In this document: positions 39,501-42,419 of the stretch, piece after piece | How positions within the stretch are numbered: the first letter of the stretch is position 1 | Layout: each line of letters starts with the position of its first letter | Assembly: GCA_021014325.1 (NCBI GenBank) | Contig: CM037472.1 | Coordinates: forward strand, 34,620,234-34,684,233 | Reading direction: 5' to 3' | Source of the DNA: Plazaster borealis | Taxonomy: Eukaryota > Echinodermata > Asteroidea > Forcipulatida > Labidiasteridae | Length of the DNA stretch: 64,000 bases | Position numbers and translations under genes: made by a program | Notes under the pieces: model-generated | Seen by the model: only the letters and a program-made list of their open reading frames with translations | The model's database searches: none | Told to the model about the DNA's origin: nothing

Positions 39501-42045
39501 CACAAAGCCCGGACTTCCTGTTGACACATTTTGTGCACAGCTCAATTGGAGAAAACATATTATTAGTTTACACACAAGCGCGAGTGGAATACAGACAAAA
39601 TAAAGCACTTCTGCATCCCATATCCAATGAGACCGAAGGCTGAGTTGGATATATGGGATGCAGATGTGCTATATTTTAAAGGATTCCACGAGCGCGCGTT
39701 TGATAACAAATTTATCTTCAAGCAAACCTGACGGACTGCTTAAAATAGTGCAATACATATAGTTTGAACATTGCATTACAACAAGTTGTGATATGGGCTG
39801 GCAATATAGGGTCATATCACACTCTTGTTGCTTTGGATGGACCATTCAGAATCAAGGATTCAAGTTTAAGATAAACTATTGTATTTATATGGAAATTGTG
39901 GCGGTACTAACATTTTGATATGAAGAGAGGAGACACATCTCAAAACATGCTCAGCTTTTAATTTGTAAAAGAAATTGAACTAATTAAGCAATTTCGATAC
40001 AAAATTTTAAAAAATCCCTGGAGTGCACAAGGTCATGATTTTGGGAAACGAGGTCACATGGTTTTAATGCGTATAAATGGTAGACGTACTTTATGTAGCA
40101 AATGATTTAACTTTGTGTAAATTTTGGCTCGATCATCACTTATACTCGACCGACTTCACTCAGTCCACAAGCCAGGGGTAAATAATGGCTCACTAATCGC
40201 ATTGTTAAAGGGAAAGTTCAACATTGTGTTTTGGAAGAGCGAACTAATTCCCTTTCTCTTTGACTTCAAAGGGACAGGACAATGTTGGATTTTTGATGAA
40301 TACATTTAGTCAAAATGTTGAATTTTCTAGGAGTGTCTTTAAGCTTATCGACGAAAGTATTTAACTGAAAGACATAGTTACATTTAGGAAAAGTAGCCTA
40401 TAATGGTAACATTTTTGGGTGTGATTTTAATTAAAAATAATGTTTTAGGCCTATGCTTACTTTCCTTGACTCTCTTTCTTGGGTTTCATGCCCAAACTAT
40501 ACTCTGGTGCTCTACCCGCTCAGTCATTCTCGGTATTCTTTTTGGAGAAGGAATTTTTTTATTTTTTTTTACTATTCTTAATTTATTGAGTTCGGTCAAA
40601 TTGTTGTTTCTAGTGAGGTTTGCGGTTGGACTCGAAATAACTCATAAGTGTTAATAAAAATAATGGACATTTACCTAGCGCCGGTGGGTACCAGCCAATT
40701 TTGATGCTCATGGTGCATGAACATTATTACCCCGATCACTGGGCAATTTATTTCATTCCTTAAACCATCTCATCAGCTCCCTGTGCTGCTAAGTAAGTAG
40801 CGCATCAATCCACAAGAACCACCTCTGCCCTCACAGGTGCCCATGTACCTCTTGGGTGAAGAGAAGCAATTATAGATAAGTGTCTTGCTCAAAGAAACAA
40901 GTGTCATCACTGGGATTTGAACCCACACTCTGGTGACTAAACCACCAGGGCCCAATTTCATAGAGCTGCTTAAGCAGAAAACTTTACTTATAAATATCCT
41001 GCTATTAAGCACACAAAAAAGCAGGAAACCAATCACAGACGGCACCACATGTGACATGGCATTTTGGCCCGTAACCCTACTATGGTAAAACAATTTTTGT
41101 TTGTGCTTGGCTACTTTTTGTGGCCAAGCAGCTCTATGAAATTGGGCCCAGAGCTTGAGTCTTGTGCCCTAGACCACTCAGCCATGAGATGCTCTTGAAG
41201 GAACTGCGCCCAATTTCATGGAGCCGCTTAAGCAGAAAATGTTACTTACATGTAAAAAGTTTCTGCTAGGAAAAAATAAGCAGGATACCGGTCACAGAAT
41301 GATGGTACATGTAATATGGTATTTTGGCTGATAACCTTATTCAGGTAAGCATATAATCTTGTTTTGCTTAGCTGCATTTTGTGCTTAGAGCAGCTGTATG
41401 AAATTAGGCCCTGGTGAGTTACTTACCACACACTCTTCAGAGATTTTTCCATGGTGCTTCTGCAATTTTCTTCAGATTGTGTTTTCACCATAAAATGTTT
41501 CAAACTCTACAGTATCATAAGAAGTATACTATAAATAAATAGTAAACTTGCAGGAAAACCGTGTGTTAAATCTCTTTTGGGAGAAGTGTTGGCTCTGAAA
41601 AGAGCCGGTGTGGTCTCAATGTTTCGAACAGTATAACTCTGCTCGTTTTGTGTGTTGTTGGGTTTTTTTTTTGGGGGGGGGGGGGTTTCTTCTCGTTTCC
41701 TATGCATCCTGTTATTGGCGCTGATTGTGCTGTTGTATGTGTAATCAAATAAATTACTTCAGAGTGAAATGATTCTCAAATGCTTTAATAAATAAATAAC
41801 TTCAGAGTCTCTACACTATCAGAGTCTCTACACTATCAGTCTGTGATAACTCATTCAATAATCGTAAAAATATAATAAAATTTGGTTATGTTATTGATCT
41901 ATCTTTAGTTACATCAATAAGCTCCTTGCAAATCATTGTGCTGCACCGCTTTGAAGAGGAAGAGAGACAAGGATCAACAGCTGATGAATATTCACCACTC
42001 CCTACACTGTCTACTGTGAAGAGCTTATCTCGTAGTTTCAATTAA
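273..42045 (+). CDS. HEAT/ARM-type helical repeat protein, 16 coding exons, about 709 aa
   Basis: Spliced gene, exons: 273-576, 5445-5623, 6424-6494, 7574-7737, 9436-9551, 10362-10471, 12222-12324, 14211-14297, 16041-16183, 19045-19154, 21737-21906, 22929-23041, 28011-28152, 36260-36343, 39084-39193, 41922-42045. All junctions are GT-AG and all phases agree, giving 709 codons plus stop. The product is a solenoid of amphipathic helices: repeated units with W-x-V-R, A-V-R-E-A-A and S-V-R-Q-G-A-A signatures (about residues 280-480) are typical of HEAT repeats, and the N-terminal WEKRQGVLLG is a HEAT helix start. There is no signal peptide or membrane segment, so a cytosolic or nuclear scaffold role is likely. 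I do not recognise the family name and assign no function. The last exon boundary is ambiguous (see findings). Repeats fill the introns but none enters an exon. Confidence 0.85.
969..1043. repeat. perfect 35-bp hairpin in intron 1
   Basis: Arms 969-1003 and 1009-1043 match exactly around a 5-nt loop. The match continues outward through GGCTAGCC with a 1-nt gap. Imperfect relatives of the arm (CTTAGAACTATGA...) follow to 1170, suggesting local duplication. Confidence 0.85.
1893..2042. mobile_element. MITE with TTTGTGAAATC-type ends
   Basis: Left end GATTTCACAAAGAGTTAAGA, right end GTGCTTTGTGAAATC. Related copies lie at 13118-13250 and around 63103-63531, and a fragment near 13840, so this is an interspersed family. 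No coding capacity. Confidence 0.6.
2122..2278. mobile_element. hairpin MITE carrying YY1 motifs, 12-bp flanking duplication
   Basis: Ends ATAGATGGATTGCAAT and its exact complement; arms continue with GTCATTG and GCCGCCATCTTT. Flanked by AACCTGATCCCA at 2110-2121 and 2279-2290. Both arms hold a GATGGCGG/CCGCCATC YY1-like core. Confidence 0.7.
2411..2536. mobile_element. short CAGGGC-ended (hAT-like) MITE
   Basis: Ends CAGGGCCAGTAAA and AAATTCAAGCCCTG, with an internal GACCAGACAAGTCCACTGGT. Similar to 63624-63766 and to the ends of the 1.3-kb element at 16872-18193. Confidence 0.45.
4572..4712 (-). mobile_element. tRNA-derived SINE (family E), minus strand
   Basis: Read in reverse: A box TAGCCCAGTGG, AGACATCTGC, and B box GGGTTCGAATCCC, then CACAGGACTTGCGAAAGTAC. 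The same head (AGACATCTG) occurs at 7175, 10650 and 18520. Acceptor-stem pairing is lost, so this is not a functional tRNA. Confidence 0.7.
5445..5623 (+). CDS. HEAT protein exon 2
   Basis: Residues 102-161. Acceptor ...TTTATGTAG at 5444, donor GTAAGA at 5624. The phase 1 junction rebuilds Gly-102 and continues the first HEAT unit as AAG-DVLGALCKRCG. It ends in phase 0. Confidence 0.88.
5847..5993. repeat. interspersed 150-bp repeat, copy 1
   Basis: Contains GAGGCC...GGCCTCTGTTGCCCT, CTTGGCCTTGGTGCCCC and CTCTCAAAGATGAAATT. Copies at 23547-23706 and, inverted, 59368-59520. Ends resemble inverted repeats (AGGCTTGGAATT / AATTCCAGGCCT), so probably a MITE. Confidence 0.7.
6424..6494 (+). CDS. 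HEAT protein exon 3
   Basis: Residues 162-184, 71 bp, the smallest exon. A long T-rich tract precedes the CAG at 6423; donor GTATGT at 6495. It encodes GGGVTAEQIFHDTAGW and ends in phase 2. It carries a Gly-rich loop between helical units. Confidence 0.85.
6741..6859. mobile_element. MITE with CTTCATACTT-like ends, copy 1
   Basis: AGGCCTGTTCATACTTCACG at the left and GTGAAGTATGAACCGGGCTT at the right are inverted complements; a second copy is at 9641-9766. Non-coding. Confidence 0.65.
6984..7171. mobile_element. Harbinger-like MITE, copy a
   Basis: Ends GGCCAAACTTCATAGAGC and GCTCTATGAAATTGGGCC. Flanks CTG (left) and CAG (right). Lies immediately before a SINE of family E. See 7208-7327 for the family argument. 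Confidence 0.7.
7175..7395 (+). mobile_element. tRNA-derived SINE (family E) split by a MITE
   Basis: Head GTGAGCTCGGTGGACTAGCG up to AGACATCTG, then the MITE at 7208-7327, then CTGCTTTAGAAGG and B box GGTTCAAATCCC. Removing the MITE and one CTG restores an intact SINE order. Confidence 0.75.
7208..7327. mobile_element. Harbinger-like MITE, copy b (nested in SINE)
   Basis: Ends GGCCCAATTTC and GAAATTGGGCC, flanked by CTG on both sides (7205-7207, 7328-7330). The 3-bp C-W-G duplication matches that of known animal Harbinger3-type transposons, so I assign the family to PIF/Harbinger. Non-coding, 120 bp. Confidence 0.75.
7574..7737 (+). CDS. HEAT protein exon 4
   Basis: Residues 185-239. Acceptor CCTTAAG at 7573, donor GTATGT at 7738. 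Encodes a full HEAT unit (CLEAVINGCG ... NRFVRETGYYVTSSL). The 16-bp minisatellite begins about 80 bp after this exon. Confidence 0.88.
7813..8525. repeat. 16-bp minisatellite in intron 4
   Basis: About 44 degenerate copies of a 16-mer of the type ACAAGCTGTCTAGTGT. Variation is mostly CT/CC, GTG/GTA and AGCCATC/AGCTGTC. Some units lack 1-3 bases. Confidence 0.95.
8989..9382. repeat. two tandem 197-bp copies of a palindromic tRNA-SINE unit
   Basis: Copies 8989-9185 and 9186-9382 are nearly identical. Each holds tRNA-SINE heads facing each other: TTGAGCAAAG ... CGACCTCCGG, a short spacer, then CCGGAGGTC ... CTTTGTTCAA. The source SINE family is that of 51335-51500. Confidence 0.85.
9436..9551 (+). 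CDS. HEAT protein exon 5
   Basis: Residues 240-278. Acceptor AATGTCAG at 9435, donor GTAAAT at 9552. Acidic start DEIDVMEVCDEL, then YGEQLSEHLADGLADNWSQ, whose W-S-Q joins V-R of exon 6 to make a HEAT signature across the splice. Confidence 0.88.
9641..9766. mobile_element. MITE with CTTCATACTT-like ends, copy 2
   Basis: AGCCTTGTTTATACTTCACG and GTGTAATACGAACCTGGCTT; same family as 6741-6859. Confidence 0.6.
10362..10471 (+). CDS. HEAT protein exon 6
   Basis: Residues 279-314. Acceptor TTTTAACAG at 10361, donor GTAAGA at 10472. Encodes VRMAGSVATRNFLVSLP and FYPLLLPRLCLNR, a complete helix B plus the next helix A. Ends in phase 2. Confidence 0.9.
10640..10985 (+). mobile_element. SINE family E remnant split by a MITE at the same site as 7208
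   Basis: AGGGTCTAGCGGTAAGACATCTG precedes the MITE and CTGGCCCTGCTGTAGA follows. The break falls after the same AGACATCTG as in the 7.2-kb copy. Confidence 0.55.
10677..10954. mobile_element. Harbinger-like MITE, copy c
   Basis: Ends GGGACAATTTC and GAAATTGGGCC, flanked by CTG at 10674-10676 and 10955-10957. Longer inside (278 bp) than copy b. Confidence 0.7.
12222..12324 (+). CDS. HEAT protein exon 7
   Basis: Residues 315-349. Acceptor ATTTTTAG at 12221, donor GTAATT at 12325. Encodes YYVAEGVRTYSQRTWQQVVG, a HEAT-type helix pair. Ends in phase 0 after IQSV. Confidence 0.88.
12775..13075. repeat. unclassified 300-bp interspersed repeat, copy 1
   Basis: Shares CACATCTCAAAACTTG, TTGCCTGCCAG and TCATTCTTTTTGTAAA-type words in the same order with 29285-29600 and 39500-40062. 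No inverted ends or tail seen. The 155-codon minus frame across it is not conserved between copies. Confidence 0.7.
13118..13250. mobile_element. MITE with TTTGTGAAATC-type ends, degraded
   Basis: Begins TTTATTTCACAAAGCGCCAAGA and contains the family's TTACCATAAAGATTTGTATGG block. Same family as 1893-2042. Confidence 0.45.
13356..13486 (+). mobile_element. tRNA-derived SINE (family C), cut in its B box by a MITE
   Basis: GGGAGACCGCCAACATTATG then A box TAGCTCAGTTGGTAGAGCG and TCACAGGTTT, where the TTAA MITE at 13487 begins. Inverse orientation copies at 51335 and 51610. Confidence 0.7.
13487..13755. mobile_element. TTAA MITE (T2/Kolobok-like), truncated copy
   Basis: Starts TTAAAGGCACTGAACACG, runs through the family's ACCAGTGTTCTCACTTGGTG and central CTTCTTGCAAGAAG hairpin, and loses the right end after CTTCAGAGGG. 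Confidence 0.75.
14211..14297 (+). CDS. HEAT protein exon 8
   Basis: Residues 350-378, 87 bp. Acceptor GTATCACAG at 14210, donor GTAAAC at 14298. Encodes ADNHAVREAACACIAELGSK, a textbook HEAT helix B. Phase 0 at both ends, so it could be skipped without a frameshift. Confidence 0.9.
14525..14592 (-). mobile_element. SINE family D 3' fragment
   Basis: TTTATTTATTTATT tail followed by ACACATCCAACAGCACAGTC and GCCAACAACAGGA, the reverse of the 3' end seen at 35840-35940 and 41690-41760. Confidence 0.55.
15715..15835. repeat. repeat with CGAAACGTCGAGACC motif, copy 1
   Basis: TATACTGTTCGAAACGTCG, GAGACCACAACGGCTC and TTTCAGAGCCAACACTCCC, flanked by inverted AGTAAACTTGCGG/CCCGCAAATTTTACT. The opposite-strand copy is at 41515-41640. 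Confidence 0.65.
16041..16183 (+). CDS. HEAT protein exon 9
   Basis: Residues 379-425. Acceptor TTTCCACAG at 16040, donor GTGAGA at 16184. Encodes VVRPFVPSLLGGLLDCFKDD and SWPVRDAACIACGKFV, a second near-canonical HEAT unit. Ends in phase 2. Confidence 0.9.
16975..17351 (-). mobile_element. TTAA MITE (T2/Kolobok-like), full copy nested in hAT-like element
   Basis: TTAAAGGTATCGTACACG ... AACACGTGTTCAGTGCC-type end with TTTAA. Carries the central CTTCTTGCAAGAA hairpin. Same family as 33058-33433 and 36406-36779. Confidence 0.8.
17378..17426. repeat. perfect 24-bp hairpin GATAATCGTAACCC...
   Basis: Arms of 24 bp around a single C. The same arm sequence recurs as a looser hairpin at 50424-50463 and as a single arm at 50807-50826. 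Confidence 0.9.
18505..18600 (+). mobile_element. tRNA-derived SINE (family E) head
   Basis: CTCAGTGGTCTAGTGATTGAGACATCTGCTT-like head (A box TGGTCTAGTGA) and B box GGTTCAAATCCC. Uninterrupted at the AGACATCTG site that carries MITEs in two other copies. Confidence 0.65.
19045..19154 (+). CDS. HEAT protein exon 10
   Basis: Residues 426-462. Acceptor TTCTATCAG at 19044, donor GTAAGT at 19155. Encodes a third consecutive clear HEAT unit (LYPLFFANLADNIPSVRQGA, then AVALRNVSKAYG). Confidence 0.9.
19275..19467. mobile_element. Harbinger-like MITE, copy d
   Basis: Ends GGTCCAATTTC and GAAATTGGGCC. Right flank CTG, left flank TAC, so the duplication is lost or the left end is altered. Confidence 0.65.
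19532..19649 (+). pseudogene. LINE reverse transcriptase C-terminal remnant, left half
   Basis: Encodes MIYKILHGLAPVYIRDML and LRSSNKPLL, typical of the region after the RT domain in L2/CR1-type ORF2. The frame is cut by the inverted LINE that follows and resumes at 21277. Confidence 0.75.
19650..21276 (-). mobile_element. 5'-truncated L2/CR1-like LINE
   Basis: Minus strand RT from about 21267 to 19781, then a 3' end with GCGCCTTGAACACCC and an (ATT)n tail (19650-19676). Inserted head-to-head into the + strand LINE remnant. Confidence 0.85.
19781..21267 (-). pseudogene. LINE ORF2 reverse transcriptase, one frameshift
   Basis: First frame (21267-about 20718): RT motifs IRPLIKKPNLD, NYRPVANLKYLGKVIE, ALVLLDLSAAFDTVDH and NYSVPQG. 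A 1-nt deletion near 20717 breaks the SVPQG-S-VLGP motif; the next frame (to 19781) continues VLGPQWFTLYTLP, the catalytic YADDTQLY, NDDKTKFLLFG, and a C-terminus RNLRSSSMLLLVEPKSR with GDRSFSSAAPCIWNSLP. The endonuclease part is missing (5' truncation). Confidence 0.88.
21277..21404 (+). pseudogene. LINE reverse transcriptase C-terminal remnant, right half
   Basis: Starts GDRSF and, after frame drift, ends SLQIFKSQLKTHFSEFAYI-stop, the normal end of the ORF whose left half is at 19532-19649. Nothing of the ORF order is lost at the junction except the stretch between LRSSNKPLL and GDRSF. Confidence 0.7.
21737..21906 (+). CDS. HEAT protein exon 11
   Basis: Residues 463-519. Acceptor CTCCACACAG at 21736, donor GTTGGT at 21907. 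Encodes a helix (LLLDRIKDGVAGLKQQ) and then a polar stretch, the start of a non-helical loop that continues in exon 12. Confidence 0.87.
22102..22198. repeat. long hairpin with CCGAAGGC loop, copy 1
   Basis: Arms of about 40 bp (TTGGTGGCTGG... and CCAGCCACCAA) around the loop AGAGCCGAAGGCGAG. A similar loop sits in the hairpin at 39603-39671. Confidence 0.75.
22929..23041 (+). CDS. HEAT protein exon 12 (polar insert)
   Basis: Residues 520-556. Acceptor TCGTTCTAG at 22928, donor GTAAGT at 23042. Rich in Gly, Lys, Arg, Ser and Cys (MYSCGSLAPKMGRGSKREGG, then RRPSEPWEICDG). This looks like a surface loop between helical blocks rather than a repeat. Phase agrees with both neighbours. Confidence 0.85.
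23547..23706. repeat. interspersed 150-bp repeat, copy 2
   Basis: AGGCTTGGAATTGCACAGAG to GATGAAATTCCAGGCCT. Best preserved copy and the one showing inverted ends. Confidence 0.75.
23745..24072. mobile_element. TTAA MITE (T2/Kolobok-like), left-truncated
   Basis: Begins inside the family at CTTGGTGTATCCCAATG and ends GTGTGAGATGCCTTTAA. Unusually GC-shifted (many A to G changes) compared with the other copies. Confidence 0.75.
24072..27140 (+). other. intron 12, unassigned part
   Basis: Mostly AT-rich unique-looking sequence with a (CAAT)n run at 24541-24568 and the MITE at 26445-26542. No exon-like frame with good splice sites was found here. Confidence 0.5.
26445..26542. mobile_element. 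Harbinger-like MITE, copy e
   Basis: Ends GGCCCAATTTCATGGC and GCCATGAAACTTGGTC, CTG flanks (26442-26444, 26543-26545). Interior is the TTACGCTTACGG... variant also seen in 7208-7327. Confidence 0.7.
27147..27419. mobile_element. TIR element with telomere-like core, expanded copy
   Basis: Left end GGTTACACGCCTATGTTCCG, right end (reversed) GGTGACTGCTCTATATTCTG. Core CCCTAACCCTAACCCTAACC (27174-27190 region), and a right arm expanded into about nine 16-18-bp units of the type AACATAGGGGTGTCAG. Same family as 58771-58956. Confidence 0.8.
27783..27892. repeat. inverted repeat of SINE family E 3' sequence
   Basis: CACTGTATACTCAGTACTTTC-like left arm and GAAAGTACTGAGTGTGCAGTG right arm flank AGTCCTGTGAACAAAATCCC. 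The left arm resembles 4590-4640. Confidence 0.6.
28011..28152 (+). CDS. HEAT protein exon 13
   Basis: Residues 557-604. Acceptor TTTATTCACAG at 28010, donor GTAAAT at 28153. Encodes LLLSELSSEPSLSAAVGTIL and HVQLLETICKQ, a return to helical repeat. The 85-bp tandem array starts about 40 bp after the donor. Confidence 0.88.
28195..29115. repeat. 85-bp tandem array with CRE motifs, intron 13
   Basis: About 11 copies of an 85-bp unit made of two related halves of about 48 and 37 bp, beginning ATGACATGAGCCAAG and ATGACGTCAGCCAAG. Copies are 95% or more alike. Nearly every unit has TGACGTCA, the palindromic CRE. The open minus frames are a product of the repeat and not genes. Confidence 0.95.
29285..29600. 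repeat. unclassified 300-bp interspersed repeat, copy 2
   Basis: AGCCTGGATTTTCGGCAGGC through CACATCTCAAAACTTG, TTGCCTGCCAGGAAATGC, to GTAACATG. Collinear with 12775-13075. Confidence 0.7.
29876..30223. mobile_element. element with perfect 28-bp TIRs (intact relative of 16570 repeat)
   Basis: Ends TGTATATTCGGTTTGCGG and CCGCAAACCGAATATACA are exact complements, and the match continues through ATCTAC...GTAGAT. Interior has AAGTAGTAGTCCCGGCCG and GAATTCCGAAATCTACTCC. Class unknown. Confidence 0.7.
30573..30728 (-). mobile_element. SINE family A, 3' half, minus strand
   Basis: AATAATAATCATAATAATAG tail, TATATAGCGCTCAAATCTGT, and GCGCTACAACATTCAGTA, the reverse complement of the end of the SINE at 57436-57834. 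Confidence 0.7.
30880..31008 (+). CDS. possible alternative terminal exon after exon 13
   Basis: An AG at 30878-30879 is followed by 42 open codons and a TGA. The frame is phase 0, so it could be spliced directly to exon 13 (phase 0 end), replacing exons 14-16. The product would add EASIEFIHLQSVFNSKVEEM and a basic end (KRSRILF). It reads like protein, but the pyrimidine tract is weak and no close AATAAA was seen, so it may be chance. Confidence 0.25.
   Translation, partial: EASIEFIHLQSVFNSKVEEMFEKACRSVLCLMPNYKRSRILF
31352..31675 (+). mobile_element. tRNA-derived SINE (family B)
   Basis: tRNA-like head with TGGTTTAG-type A box, B box GGGTTCGAATCCC, then the conserved GACACTTGTGTTCTTGAGC and AAGACACTTAAC block shared by many animal tRNA SINEs, and a LINE-like 3' end TTGCGCTATATAAGAG. 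Confidence 0.75.
31840..32789. mobile_element. 950-bp TTAA element with THAP remnant (Kolobok-like)
   Basis: Left end TTAAAGTCACCTGG, right end CCAGGTGCCTTTAA, TTAA on each side. GC-rich interior with a THAP zinc-finger fragment. Kolobok transposons are known for TTAA duplications and THAP domains, so this is probably a deletion derivative. Confidence 0.7.
32135..32345 (+). pseudogene. THAP zinc-finger fragment
   Basis: MPTRCIAAGC gives the C-x4-C pair of a C2CH THAP finger; after an in-frame TAG, HLFPADPKYRQ follows (the conserved H-x-F-P), then WSGPTSFSAL, and in the next frame CSEHASGV supplies the C-x2-H. So the domain is complete in order but broken by one stop and one frameshift. Confidence 0.75.
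32803..32945 (+). mobile_element. tRNA-derived SINE (family C), internally deleted
   Basis: GGGAGACTGCCAACATTAGG, TAGATAGCTCAGTTGCTAGAG, then directly CAGGTTCAAATCCC; the anticodon-arm region is missing. Confidence 0.65.
33058..33433 (+). mobile_element. TTAA MITE (T2/Kolobok-like), full copy
   Basis: TTAAAGGCACTGTACAC ... CAGTGCCTTTAA. The central hairpin is GACTTCAGGCCTGAAGCC instead of the usual CTTCTTGCAAGAAG. Confidence 0.8.
34788..35494. mobile_element. non-autonomous Mutator-like element (MULE)
   Basis: Inverted repeats of about 110 bp beginning TAGCCTTT, including CCCCAGATGTCA and ACGAGT..., and a direct 9-bp duplication ACCTGCCAA at 34779-34787 and 35495-35503. Long TIRs with a 9-bp duplication are the mark of MULEs. 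No transposase frame; 707 bp. Confidence 0.8.
35665..35940 (+). mobile_element. tRNA-derived SINE (family D)
   Basis: Head GGTTGGCTCAGTGG, B box GGTTCAAATCCC, body with two GGTTTCCCCCATTTGGG-like units, 3' end CTGTTATTGGTGCTAGCAC and a TAAATAAATAAC tail. Other copies: 52970-53130 (minus) and fragments at 14525 and 41640. Confidence 0.75.
36260..36343 (+). CDS. HEAT protein exon 14
   Basis: Residues 605-632, 84 bp. Acceptor TGTTTCCAG at 36259, donor GTGAGT at 36344. Encodes LPTIAKNIGKRYFKPTLEAF then LDPIFYAL. Phase 0 on both sides. Confidence 0.9.
36406..36779 (+). mobile_element. TTAA MITE (T2/Kolobok-like), full copy
   Basis: TTAAAGGCACTGAACAC ... ACGATACCTTTAA, starting 62 bp after exon 14. 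Central CTTCTTGCAAGAAG hairpin intact. Confidence 0.85.
37124..37398. mobile_element. TTAA MITE with double hairpin
   Basis: Outer ends AAGCCCTTTTGACATGACAG and CTGTCATGTGAAAAGGGCTT, flanked by TTAA; an inner inverted pair TCGTGTGAAAGAACAACAAT / ATTGTTGTCCTTTCACACGA lies inside. A different family from the 36.4-kb MITE. Confidence 0.75.
38061..38370. mobile_element. TTAA MITE, divergent subfamily, right-truncated
   Basis: TTAAAGGCAGGATGCTC start, shared AACACCCTCTGAAGTGATG block, and a central hairpin AGGCTTTTCGCACGAAGCCT that differs from the other copies. Confidence 0.65.
38392..38723. mobile_element. TTAA MITE, second subfamily
   Basis: TTAAAGGCCCTGTACACTA ... GTACGATACCTTTAA with a different interior (TTTCTGAGAAGTGAG, GCGTGATATTTTG). 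Ends are conserved while the inside is not. Confidence 0.7.
39084..39193 (+). CDS. HEAT protein exon 15
   Basis: Residues 633-668. Acceptor TTCTCCTTAG at 39083, donor GTAAGT at 39194. Encodes SCDNALTSSAASLCLIEIGK then YLGPNILKGRVEQHNP. Ends in phase 2 (AA). Confidence 0.9.
39500..40062. repeat. unclassified 300-bp interspersed repeat, copy 3, interrupted
   Basis: AGCCCGGACTTCCTGTTGAC left part and GGAGACACATCTCAAAACAT right part are separated by the hairpin element at about 39570-39890. Confidence 0.6.
39574..39703. repeat. long hairpin with GACCGAAGGC loop, copy 2
   Basis: Outer arms CAAGCGCGAGTGGAATAC / GATTCCACGAGCGCGCG and inner arms GCACTTCTGCATCCCATATC / GATATATGGGATGCAGATG. Loop TGAGACCGAAGGCTGAG resembles that at 22142-22156. 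Confidence 0.75.
40664..41200 (-). mobile_element. tRNA-derived SINE (family B), minus strand, split by a MITE
   Basis: Reverse of the 31352 family: AGTGTCTTGCTCAAAG-type block, GGGATTTGAACCC B box, then the MITE 40949-41148, then AGAGCTTGAGTCTTG and CACTCAGCCATGAG (A box). Removing the MITE plus one CAG rejoins the tRNA head. Confidence 0.75.
40949..41148. mobile_element. Harbinger-like MITE, copy f (nested in SINE)
   Basis: GGCCCAATTTCATAGAGCTG and its complement, CAG on both sides (40946-40948, 41149-41151). Confidence 0.8.
41207..41410. mobile_element. Harbinger-like MITE, copy g
   Basis: CGCCCAATTTCATGGAGC ... GAAATTAGGCC with CTG at 41204-41206 and 41411-41413. Only 56 bp from copy f. 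Confidence 0.78.
41515..41640 (-). repeat. repeat with CGAAACATTGAGACC motif, copy 2
   Basis: Minus strand TATACTGTTCGAAACATTG, GGCTCTTTTCAGAGCCAACA, and AAGTTTACTATTTATTTATA; the same unit as 15715-15835. Confidence 0.65.
41640..41765 (+). mobile_element. SINE family D 3' fragment
   Basis: TTCTTCTCGTTTCCTATGCA, CCTGTTATTGGCGCTGA, and an AATAAATT tail. Preceded by a T9-G13 homopolymer run. Lies about 140 bp before the last HEAT exon. Confidence 0.55.
41922..42045 (+). CDS. HEAT protein last coding exon (acceptor uncertain)
   Basis: With the acceptor AATAAG at 41921 the frame reads 41 more residues: hydrophobic, then acidic HRFEEEERQG, then Ser/Thr/Pro-rich, stop TAA at 42043. With the acceptor ATCTTTAG at 41908 (better pyrimidine tract) translation ends after 15 residues (YINKLLANHCAAPL) at TGA 41952-41954. 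I prefer the longer form because its frame stays open and protein-like, but the upstream acceptor is the better splice signal. Confidence 0.6.
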
Positions 42046-42419
42046 TTCACCTTTTGATACATAAAAGATGACTGTCTTGAAGGCTTGCAGAAAAAGCATC
42101 AGCAAAAATCATCTTCTCTGAGATTGTTAAAATACATCATTGAGCAATGTATTAATTGGAGCCAAAGACCTAAAAGCCTAACGAATATAGTAACAATGTA
42201 CAGCCATTTAAAATAGTTTAGTATATACTTTTGTTTTCTCATTCAATAAGTTTCAGTTTTTGAAAAATTCAGATGTGTTATGTTCTGCAGTTTGAGATCT
42301 GGGACTTGTTGTTAATTGCAAGCAAGTCACAGTTTGACAGTTTTCCTGTATAGCAAAATGGCACATTTGTATTGCACCAGGATTATGGTGCTCTCATCCC
42401 AGATCCTCCAAAACAATAA

